A stretch of 7,218 nucleotides of DNA. Source: Dehalococcoidia bacterium UBA5627 (GTDB lineage: Bacteria; Chloroflexota; Dehalococcoidia; Dehalococcoidales; UBA5627). Under the pieces are notes generated by a model. The model searched no databases. It worked only from the letters and a program-made list of their open reading frames with translations, and had not been told where the DNA came from. How positions within the stretch are numbered: position 1 is the stretch's first letter; every line of letters begins with the position of its first letter. Positions 1 to 5,969 of the stretch are shown one piece after another. Location of the stretch: positions 1-7,218 of the forward strand of contig DIKD01000107.1 of NCBI GenBank assembly GCA_002421585.1, read 5' to 3'. The position numbers and the translations under genes are program-made.

Positions 1-88
1 ATTGTTTTTTTAAGCGAATGACCTCTTCGCTTAATTCTTCGCGTATGTTTTTAGCCGTAGCCGTTCCGTCAATAATTATTGCAGCCAT
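1..88 (-). CDS. folD: FolD, bifunctional methylene-THF dehydrogenase / methenyl-THF cyclohydrolase (N-terminal 29 codons only)
   Basis: The minus-strand frame starting at the ATG at 88-86 reads MAAIIIDGTATAKNIREELS and stays open to the window edge. The IIDG-x-A-x-A-x-x-IR pattern is the usual N-terminus of FolD, the cytosolic enzyme that oxidises methylene-THF to methenyl-THF with NAD(P) and hydrolyses it to 10-formyl-THF, or runs the reverse direction in the Wood-Ljungdahl methyl branch. The catalytic lysine and the Rossmann domain lie outside the window, so activity cannot be judged. A strong Shine-Dalgarno (GGGAGGA, 104-98) sits about 10 nt upstream of the ATG, inside the last codons of the preceding gene, whose stop is only 3 bp away. 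It is the third gene of the fhs operon. The identification rests on a short stretch, but the adjacent fhs makes it firm. Confidence 0.85.
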   Translation of the reverse strand, partial: MAAIIIDGTATAKNIREELSEEVIRLKKQ

Positions 89-91
89 AAT

Positions 92-2005
92 TTACTTTCC
101 TCCCGCTGTTACCGATGGGAACTCACCCCCATTGGTATGCGGCAAAAACAGAGCGGCAACGTAGTTGTCCATAAAGAGGCTGTTTTCGGATAATTCAAGA
201 TTGGTCATCATAGATGCGATTTTCCTCCCGTCATTTAACAGGTCTTGTGAGAAAGCAGATAGCCGGGCTCCCAGTAGTGAACCGTTTCCGACAAATAAGA
301 AACGGTTTTTGGGAATATCCGGTAAAAGCCCGATGGTTATAGCGTTTTCTATGTTGATATGATTGCCGAAAGTCCCCGCAATTATCACCTGTTCCAGATT
401 AATAAATTTTTTATCGACACTCTGCAAAAGCGTGCGATATCCGGCATACATAGCTGCCTTGGAGCGAATCATGTTGGCAATATCGGTTTCGGTAAGAACT
501 ATATCCTTATATGTCTGTGTTTCAGTGCCGTAAGCCAGTACATATTCGAAGCCGTTATCGCTTTCCCGGATTCTGCGGTTCAACAATCCCTTGTTGAACT
601 TACCGTTCTGGTCGATGACTCCTTTTTCGAACAGCTTTGCCGCTATGTTTATCAAGCCCGAACCGCAGATTCCCTTTGGTTTGGCATCGTCAATGGTGGT
701 AATTAAGGGTTCGTATGTCCTTGCATCGACATCGAAGCCTTCGATAGCGCCGGATGTGGCTATCATACCGTGTTTGATACCACCCCCCTCAAAGGTCGGT
801 CCGGCAGAACAGGCGGCGGTAACCATCCAATCCTTATTTCCAAGCACTATTTCTCCATTGGTGCCGATATCTATGTAAAGAGTTAATTTGTCCTTTTGAT
901 AGGTGCCGGTACCCAGTATTCCGGAAACTATATCTCCGCCGACGTAACTGGCTACAGAGGGGAGGGAGTAGAGATAAACATAATCCGATAACTCTATGCC
1001 TATTCTGTGCGCCTTTATAAACGGCAGGTAATTTGCCGTCGGCACATACGGCGACAATCTTAGATATTTCGGATTTAGCCCCAGCAGTAAATGAGTTATT
1101 ACGGTATTGGCGGCAAATACAAAATGTGTTATATCTGATATGTTGATATTTGCTTTCTTAACAAGTCCTTTTATCATATCATTGATGGTGGCAACGACCG
1201 CTTTTTGCAGTTTCTCCGTCCCGTCCTGCTTTTGTGCCCAGGCGATACGACTGATAACGTCCTCTCCGTAACTGATTTGGCGGTTATAATCTATGCCTTG
1301 GGCAAGAATACGCCCGCGGTTTAAGTCCAATAACTGTCCTCTGACCGCAGTAGTACCAATGTCGAAAGCCAGAGCGTAATTTCCCGCCCGGGTATCGCCG
1401 GGTTCGATATTAATCAGCTTAAAGCTGTTATCGCTATCCTCAAGCAAGGTGACGGTGACATTCCAGTCATCTTTTCTTAAAATATCAGCGAGCCCGTAAA
1501 GTATATCGCCATCAACGGAAACCTTGTCGAAACCGGATAGTTGCTTTAAGCCTTTCATAAGCCGCGAAAGGTCGCCGGTATTATCTTCCATTCCGGGTGG
1601 TGTTAATTTTAGATAAACCTTTTTTACCGGCGGGTCGAATTTCCACCCGCTTGCCAATGTGCATGACGATAGAAGTTCTTCCCTTGAGAGAACGGCTTTT
1701 TCCAGTTTCGATGTTGCCGGAATCTCAACTATAAGGTCAGACATAACTTTGCTTTTACAGGCTTGCCTAAAGCCCTTTTTATAATCACGCTCCGAAATCT
1801 TGTCGGTTCTTATGCTTTCAACCTGTCCGCGCTTGATAATGACATTACAGGTTCCGCAGACGCCGGCACCGCCGCAAGAGGCGTTAATATGTACACCGGC
1901 GGCAACCGCTGCTTCCATCAGATTATCGCCCGGGTTAACGAATATATCGACGTCATCCGGTACGAAGTGTACCGTATATTTAATTTCCGTGTTTTCTTCC
2001 GTCAT
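92..2005 (-). CDS. [2Fe-2S] ferredoxin / ASKHA-ATPase protein, putative reductive activator of a corrinoid protein (RACo-like, DUF4445 family)
   Basis: This 637-residue protein has an N-terminal plant-type ferredoxin domain (about residues 8-97) with cluster cysteines Cys44, Cys50, Cys53 and Cys83 (C-x5-C-x2-C then a distal C). A linker/middle domain spans about 100-208, followed by a C-terminal ASKHA-type ATPase domain from about 210. Visible ATPase-fold motifs are FDIGTT (214-219), YIDIGTNGEIVLG (378-390), AGPTFEGGGI (401-410), GICGSGLI (445-452) and AGTFGNHI (543-550). The tail MDNYVAALFLPHT resembles that of other family members. Known relatives such as RACo of Carboxydothermus use ATP and an iron-sulfur electron to reduce inactive Co(II) in the corrinoid iron-sulfur protein. 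The specific partner here is inferred. The ATG at 2005 follows the fhs stop by 1 bp, with AAAGGG at 2022-2017 as a plausible ribosome site, so translation is probably coupled. It lies between two folate-branch genes, which suggests a role in one-carbon metabolism. A methyltransferase-type corrinoid protein (RamA-like role) is the alternative partner. Confidence 0.88.
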   Translation of the reverse strand: MTEENTEIKYTVHFVPDDVDIFVNPGDNLMEAAVAAGVHINASCGGAGVCGTCNVIIKRGQVESIRTDKISERDYKKGFRQACKSKVMSDLIVEIPATSKLEKAVLSREELLSSCTLASGWKFDPPVKKVYLKLTPPGMEDNTGDLSRLMKGLKQLSGFDKVSVDGDILYGLADILRKDDWNVTVTLLEDSDNSFKLINIEPGDTRAGNYALAFDIGTTAVRGQLLDLNRGRILAQGIDYNRQISYGEDVISRIAWAQKQDGTEKLQKAVVATINDMIKGLVKKANINISDITHFVFAANTVITHLLLGLNPKYLRLSPYVPTANYLPFIKAHRIGIELSDYVYLYSLPSVASYVGGDIVSGILGTGTYQKDKLTLYIDIGTNGEIVLGNKDWMVTAACSAGPTFEGGGIKHGMIATSGAIEGFDVDARTYEPLITTIDDAKPKGICGSGLINIAAKLFEKGVIDQNGKFNKGLLNRRIRESDNGFEYVLAYGTETQTYKDIVLTETDIANMIRSKAAMYAGYRTLLQSVDKKFINLEQVIIAGTFGNHINIENAITIGLLPDIPKNRFLFVGNGSLLGARLSAFSQDLLNDGRKIASMMTNLELSENSLFMDNYVAALFLPHTNGGEFPSVTAGGK

Positions 2006-2006
2006 A

Positions 2007-3788
2007 TTAAAACAATCCCTTTATTTTTCCTGTTTCCACATCTACGTCTATTCTGCGGAAGGCAGGGTCGGAGCATGTGCCGGGCATCAGTTTAATGTCG
2101 CCGGCAACCGGAACGATGAAGCCCGCTCCGTTGTAGGTTAAAACATCCCTTATAGGCAAAGTCCAGTCTTTCGGATGCCCTTTAATATTAGGGTCATGCG
2201 TCAGACTTAAGTGTGTTTTTACCATACAGGTTGCCAGTTTGTTTATATCCGGGTCTTTTTGCAGCCGTTCTATCTTGGCATTGGCTTCGGGTGAATAACT
2301 GACTCCGTCGGCTCCGTATACTTTCTTAGCAATAGTTTCTATTCTCTGTTTTATGGGAGTATTATCTTCATAAAGCAGGTTGAAATCCACTTTTTCTTCA
2401 CAGGCTTCTATAACTGCATCAGCAAGTTCCAGAGCCCCTGCTCCGCCCTTTAGCCAGTGCTGGGATAGTGCAACCCTGGCGCCTGCCTGTTCCGCCATTC
2501 TTTTTATAGTATTTATTTCATTTGTGGTGTCGGTATAAAAATTATTGATGCATACCACCGGATTGATACCGGCTTTTTTCACCGTTTCGATATGCGCAAT
2601 CAGGTTTTCACATCCTTTTTCAACCAACCCGACATTTTCAGTCGTGTAAGCCTCATCCAGTGGTTTTCCCGGTGTGACTTTTGGCCCGCCGCCGTGCATC
2701 TTGAGCGCCCTGACAGTGGCAACAATCACGGCGCAATTGGGAACAAGACCGCTTAAGCGGCACTTGATATTCCAGAACTTTTCAAAACCGATATCTGCGC
2801 CGAATCCACTCTCCGTAACGTGGTAGTCGGATAGTTTTAAAGCCACCTGGTCGGCAACAATCGATGACTGCCCGACTGCGATATTGGCAAAAGGACCGGC
2901 ATGAACCATCACAGGTTGCCCTTCAAGTGTCTGTAACAGGTTGGGGTTAGCCGCTCTTACCATCCAGGCAGTCATGGCTCCATCGACTTCAAGGTCTTTC
3001 GTAGTTATCGCATTACCCTGTTTATCATAGGCAACCACAATTTTAGACATACGTTCCCGCAGGTCTTTCAAGCTGTTAAAGACAGCAAGGATAGCCATAA
3101 CCTCCGAACTGACCGAAATAGCAAAACCGGAACGCATCATAAAACCGTCCATCTTGTCACCGATACCGATTACGATATCCCGAAGCGACTGTGCGCAAAA
3201 GTCCATCACCCATTTCATCTGCACATTGCGTGGGTCGATATTCAAGCGTTTCAAATTTTTCTGCGCAAGTATCTCATCATCGTAATTGAATTCGTGCTGC
3301 AGGCGAGAGGTTAGAGCTACCATCGCCAGGTTATGGGCATTGGTTACGTTGTCGATATCCCCGGTCAATCCCAGCGAAAAAGGCGTCAAAGGTATGCACT
3401 GGGAAAGCCCGCCTCCGGCAGCACTGCCTTTGATATTAAATGTGGGTCCTCCGGAAGGCTGGCGGATAGCGCCGGATACGTTTTTATTTCTTTTAGCCAG
3501 CCCCTGTACCAGTCCCATGGTGGTAGTGCTCTTACCCTCTCCGAGGGGGGTGGGGGTTATGGCGGTAACATCGATATACTTTCCGTTCGGTTTATTATTA
3601 AGCCGGTCAAGAATGAGGGGAAAATCAACTTTACCGATATAGTGTCCGTACGGTAAAAGCTCCTCTTTATATATTCCCCATTCATCTGCCAGTGCCGAAA
3701 TCGGCTTCATATACTTTTCTGCTTCTTCCGCTATCTCCCAATCCTTCAGTTTGGTGGGGTCGAGTGATGTAATATCGAATTTTGCCAT
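2007..3788 (-). CDS. fhs: Formate-tetrahydrofolate ligase (10-formyl-THF synthetase), long form
   Basis: This enzyme joins formate to THF using ATP, giving 10-formyl-THF. It is the entry step of the methyl branch of the Wood-Ljungdahl pathway and a one-carbon supply route in the cytosol. From the ATG at 3788 it is 593 residues, longer than the roughly 557-residue Moorella type. The P-loop TPLGEGKST is at 80-88. Other family blocks are PSGGPTFNIKGSAAGGG (111-127), TGDIDNVTNAHNL (142-154), HAGPFANIA (296-304), GFGADIGFEKF (328-338), ATVRALKMHGGGP (357-369) and the C-terminal GLF. Phe417 (INNFYTD) and Trp445 (HWLKGG) match the aromatic pair reported to sandwich folate in the Moorella enzyme. Several blocks read more like the synthetase domain of eukaryotic C1-THF synthase than the clostridial enzyme. 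A GTG at 3803 would add five residues, but it directly abuts the GAGAGGA ribosome site and so cannot use it. The ATG is preferred even though its spacing (14 nt) is long. It is the first gene of the operon. Confidence 0.97.
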   Translation of the reverse strand: MAKFDITSLDPTKLKDWEIAEEAEKYMKPISALADEWGIYKEELLPYGHYIGKVDFPLILDRLNNKPNGKYIDVTAITPTPLGEGKSTTTMGLVQGLAKRNKNVSGAIRQPSGGPTFNIKGSAAGGGLSQCIPLTPFSLGLTGDIDNVTNAHNLAMVALTSRLQHEFNYDDEILAQKNLKRLNIDPRNVQMKWVMDFCAQSLRDIVIGIGDKMDGFMMRSGFAISVSSEVMAILAVFNSLKDLRERMSKIVVAYDKQGNAITTKDLEVDGAMTAWMVRAANPNLLQTLEGQPVMVHAGPFANIAVGQSSIVADQVALKLSDYHVTESGFGADIGFEKFWNIKCRLSGLVPNCAVIVATVRALKMHGGGPKVTPGKPLDEAYTTENVGLVEKGCENLIAHIETVKKAGINPVVCINNFYTDTTNEINTIKRMAEQAGARVALSQHWLKGGAGALELADAVIEACEEKVDFNLLYEDNTPIKQRIETIAKKVYGADGVSYSPEANAKIERLQKDPDINKLATCMVKTHLSLTHDPNIKGHPKDWTLPIRDVLTYNGAGFIVPVAGDIKLMPGTCSDPAFRRIDVDVETGKIKGLF

Positions 3789-3802
3789 TTTATTATCTTT
3801 CA

Positions 3803-3810
3803 CTCCTCTC
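3803..3810 (-). promoter_or_regulatory. Shine-Dalgarno site of fhs that decides the start
   Basis: On the minus strand GAGAGGAG runs from 3810 to 3803. Its last G is also the first base of the possible GTG start, leaving no room for initiation there. The ATG at 3788-3786 lies 14 nt downstream, longer than typical but usable. A small inverted repeat (GCAA-4-TTGC, 3811-3822) sits just upstream and is too short to call a regulatory hairpin. Confidence 0.55.
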
Positions 3811-3923
3811 GCAAAAGGTTGCCGGTAATAAAGATAATATCAACTAATTATACATTTGTTTGATGGTATAAAGGAATATCTGTTTATATTATTTAGCCGA
3901 AAACAATAATTTACAAAAGTATT

Positions 3924-3951
3924 TTGACACAATTTTGCATTCCGGTATATT
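3924..3951 (+). promoter_or_regulatory. Possible distal plus-strand promoter facing the fhs promoter
   Basis: A perfect -35 box TTGACA (3924-3929) is followed after 16 bp by TATATT (3946-3951, five of six to TATAAT). Transcription would begin near 3958 and read rightwards through the fhs promoter into aspS with a leader of about 187 nt. In an AT-rich region such matches can arise by chance, and a promoter closer to aspS is available, so use in the cell is uncertain. If active it would converge with fhs transcription. Confidence 0.4.
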
Positions 3952-3985
3952 TCTGAATACTTAATATGCAACAGGGTGAAATGAT

Positions 3986-4014
3986 AGTATAAGTTAAAGC
4001 TAAACTATGGTCAA
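3986..4014 (-). promoter_or_regulatory. Predicted sigma70-type promoter of the fhs operon
   Basis: Read on the minus strand, TTGACC (4014-4009) and TATACT (3991-3986) are separated by exactly 17 bp, with five of six consensus matches in each box. The expected start is near 3979, giving a leader of about 190 nt before the fhs ATG. It lies back-to-back with the aspS promoter, 58 bp between the two -35 boxes. This is a sequence prediction only. Confidence 0.6.
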
Positions 4015-4072
4015 ATAATTTTGGGCGGGCAAACAGCTAATAAAATTGCCGGTTTATTTTATCGGTTTGTGT

Positions 4073-4101
4073 TTGAACAATATACAGCCCTGAGTTATAA
4101 T
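4073..4101 (+). promoter_or_regulatory. Predicted proximal sigma70-type promoter of aspS-tig
   Basis: TTGAAC (4073-4078, four of six to TTGACA) and a perfect TATAAT (4096-4101) are separated by 17 bp. The expected start near 4108 gives a short leader of about 37 nt ending in the aspS ribosome site. Spacing and -10 quality make this the most likely main promoter of the aspS-tig pair. Confidence 0.6.
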
Positions 4102-4105
4102 TAGC

Positions 4106-4115
4106 TTTACGTAAA
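4106..4115. repeat. 10-bp perfect palindrome at the predicted aspS transcription start
   Basis: TTTACGTAAA is its own reverse complement and lies 4 bp downstream of the TATAAT box, covering the expected start site. Its position would suit a repressor operator, but it is short, does not extend outward and occurs in AT-rich DNA. No regulator can be named. Confidence 0.3.
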
Positions 4116-4131
4116 TTACATATTTTAGGTC

Positions 4132-4137
4132 AGGGGG
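4132..4137 (+). promoter_or_regulatory. Ribosome binding site supporting the TTG start of aspS
   Basis: AGGGGG lies 7 nt before the TTG at 4145. An in-frame TAA at 4112-4114 closes the frame upstream, and there is no ATG or GTG between it and the TTG, so this site fixes the non-ATG start. The resulting N-terminus (LKSHSCGELN) aligns from memory with the start of other bacterial AspRS proteins. Confidence 0.75.
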
Positions 4138-4144
4138 AAGAAGT

Positions 4145-5950
4145 TTGCTTAAGAGTCACAGTTGTGGGGAACTTAACCGGAATAATAATGGACAGATTGT
4201 AACCCTTGGTGGCTGGGTGGACCGTCGCCGTGACCATGGTGGTTTGATTTTTATAGACCTCAGGGATAGAGATGGGGTTGTGCAGGTAGTTTTCAATCCC
4301 GAAAGCTCCAAAGAATGTCATGATATTGCCAGCCAGTTACGAAACGAATATGTAATACAGGTGGTTGGGCAGGTTTCTTTGCGTCCGCCTGGCACGGAAA
4401 ATACTAAATTACCGACCGGGGAAATTGAGATATTATCCGATACCATAAAGATATTGAATACTTCTAAAACTCCTCCCTTTTACATTAATGAGGATATTGA
4501 AATCGATGAAAACCTGCGCCTGAAATACCGGTATCTGGATATCAGGCGTGAAAGAATGAAAAACAATGTTATTCTGCGTCATCGGGTAACCAAGATGATG
4601 CGTGATTTTATGGACAGCCGGGGGTTTTTGGAAGTCGAAACTCCTATACTTATAAAAAGAACTCCCGAGGGTGCTCGTGATTACCTGGTACCGAGCCGCG
4701 TTTATCCCGGTAAGTTTTATGCCCTGCCGCAATCACCTCAGCAGTTGAAACAGCTTTTAATGGTAGCAGGGGTTGAAAAATATTACCAGATTGCCAAGTG
4801 TTTCCGCGATGAAGATACTCGTGCGGACAGGCAGCCGGAGTTTACACAGCTTGATATAGAAATGAGCTTTGCGGAAGAAGAGGATGTTATGCAGTTAATC
4901 GAAGACCTCTTCGTCAAAATAATGGAAGAGGTAAAACCGCAAAAGCGTTTTATAAAACCGTTCCCGCGTATTAATTATGCCGATGCAATGGAGCGTTTCG
5001 GTTCCGATAAACCGGATATACGTTTCGGAATGGAGTTAAAAAACCTTTCGGATATTGTTGCCGATTGCGAATTTGCCGTTTTCAGCTCGGCAGTTGCCGC
5101 CGGTGGCAAAGTTAAGGGAATTAGCGCTCCCGGTTGTGCCGGTTATTCTCGTGCGCAGATAAATGAGCTGAACGAGATCGCTCAAGGCTTCGGTGCTAAA
5201 GGGCTGGCAACCATTATACTGGATTCTTCGGTATCAAGTATTGAGCAATTGACTTCAGAGACAATTAAATCTCAGATAGCCAAGTTTCTTACGCTTGAAC
5301 AGATTAAAGAAATGGCAAAACGTCTTGGGGCTGCTCCCGGTGATATGTTAATGATTGCCGCAGGTGATGACGCTACCGTAAGCAATGTTCTTGGCAGGAT
5401 GCGTTTGGAAATGGGCAATCGCCTCAATTTGGCAGACCCTGATTTATTTGCCTATTGTTTTGTTGTCAATTTCCCGTTATTTACATGGGATGATAAAACG
5501 AACCGCTGGGAAGCGATGCACCATCCTTTTACATCACCGAAAGAAAAAGATATCCCCATTTTGGACTCGAATCCGAAAGATGTATTCAGCCAGAGCTATG
5601 ATATAATATTAAATGGCTACGAAGTTGGTGGTGGTAGCATCAGGATTCATAATGCCCAATTGCAGAGAAGAGTGTTTAAGGTGATGGGCCACACGGATGA
5701 ATCCATCGACCAGCTGTTCGGGCATTTACTGGAGGCTTTCAGCTACGGCGCACCGCCGCACGGAGGAATAGCAATAGGGGTGGACCGTATGTTGATGTTG
5801 ATTGCCGGTGAAAGCAGCATCAGGGAAGTAATTCCTTTCCCGAAGAATCAAAATGCTTATGATTTATGTTTTAATGCTCCCGATGTTGTCAGCCGGGAGG
5901 ATATAGACGTATTGCATATAAAACTGGTGGATGAACAGACGGAAGAATAA
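4145..5950 (+). CDS. aspS: Aspartate-tRNA ligase, bacterial type, probably non-discriminating (Asp/Asn)
   Basis: This is a 601-residue class IIb aminoacyl-tRNA synthetase that attaches aspartate to tRNA(Asp) in the cytosol. The N-terminal OB-fold anticodon-binding domain (about 1-110) contains GGWVDRRRDHGG. The catalytic core shows motif 1 near 142-170 (GFLEVETPIL), TPEGARDYLVPSR, the PQSPQQLKQLLM segment, motif 2 FRDEDTRADRQPEFTQLD near 220-237 and motif 3 GGIAIGVDRMLML (540-552, Arg548). The bacterial insertion (GAD) domain lies at about 295-425, and overall length is typical. His31, with a Gly in the RPPG loop near 83, matches the pattern reported for non-discriminating enzymes such as that of Pseudomonas aeruginosa. 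Such enzymes also charge tRNA(Asn) with Asp for GatCAB to amidate; discriminating enzymes such as the E. coli one have Leu in place of His. Translation starts at TTG. tig follows after 19 bp, so the two are probably co-transcribed. Confidence 0.97.
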   Translation: MLKSHSCGELNRNNNGQIVTLGGWVDRRRDHGGLIFIDLRDRDGVVQVVFNPESSKECHDIASQLRNEYVIQVVGQVSLRPPGTENTKLPTGEIEILSDTIKILNTSKTPPFYINEDIEIDENLRLKYRYLDIRRERMKNNVILRHRVTKMMRDFMDSRGFLEVETPILIKRTPEGARDYLVPSRVYPGKFYALPQSPQQLKQLLMVAGVEKYYQIAKCFRDEDTRADRQPEFTQLDIEMSFAEEEDVMQLIEDLFVKIMEEVKPQKRFIKPFPRINYADAMERFGSDKPDIRFGMELKNLSDIVADCEFAVFSSAVAAGGKVKGISAPGCAGYSRAQINELNEIAQGFGAKGLATIILDSSVSSIEQLTSETIKSQIAKFLTLEQIKEMAKRLGAAPGDMLMIAAGDDATVSNVLGRMRLEMGNRLNLADPDLFAYCFVVNFPLFTWDDKTNRWEAMHHPFTSPKEKDIPILDSNPKDVFSQSYDIILNGYEVGGGSIRIHNAQLQRRVFKVMGHTDESIDQLFGHLLEAFSYGAPPHGGIAIGVDRMLMLIAGESSIREVIPFPKNQNAYDLCFNAPDVVSREDIDVLHIKLVDEQTEE

Positions 5951-5969
5951 ATAATATAAAGGGGTAACG

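Larger units (their letters stand above)
3789..4144. other. AT-rich divergent intergenic region between fhs and aspS
   Basis: This 356-bp stretch has no credible gene. It contains the promoters listed separately: fhs-directed at 3986-4014, aspS-directed at 4073-4101, and a plus-strand site at 3924-3951. I looked for a THF riboswitch in the fhs leader and for a T-box in the aspS leader (its conserved UGGNACC segment) and saw neither. CCCTGA at 4088-4093 is complementary to TCAGGG at 4130-4135, which overlaps the aspS ribosome site; only a transcript starting upstream of 4088 would carry both arms. No intrinsic terminator (GC stem plus T run) is evident. Confidence 0.8.

Noticed and set aside
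165..878. Several plus-strand open frames opposite the activator gene
   Set aside because: They overlap a full-length protein with clear ferredoxin and ATPase motifs on the other strand and show no recognisable domain. They are antisense shadows.
1763..2141. Plus-strand open frames spanning the fhs/activator junction
   Set aside because: They lie antisense to two well-supported genes and have no family resemblance.
3286..3656. Plus-strand open frames inside fhs
   Set aside because: They are opposite the conserved P-loop and glycine-rich blocks of Fhs; their proline- and serine-rich composition is a by-product of the reverse reading.
3847..3852. Perfect TATAAT on the minus strand close to fhs
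   Set aside because: No acceptable -35 box at 16-18 bp and no proper extended -10 TGn; the pair at 4014-3986 is much better. It could still be a weak secondary start.
3789..3979. Possible riboswitch in the roughly 190-nt fhs leader
   Set aside because: The leader is AT-rich with no strong helices, and I could not match THF, SAM or cobalamin riboswitch consensus elements. A covariance-model search would be decisive.
3958..4144. T-box leader upstream of aspS
   Set aside because: No UGGNACC antiterminator segment and no terminator hairpin could be found.
5951..5969. Terminator between aspS and tig
   Set aside because: Only 19 bp, with no GC-rich stem or T run; it carries the tig ribosome site instead.
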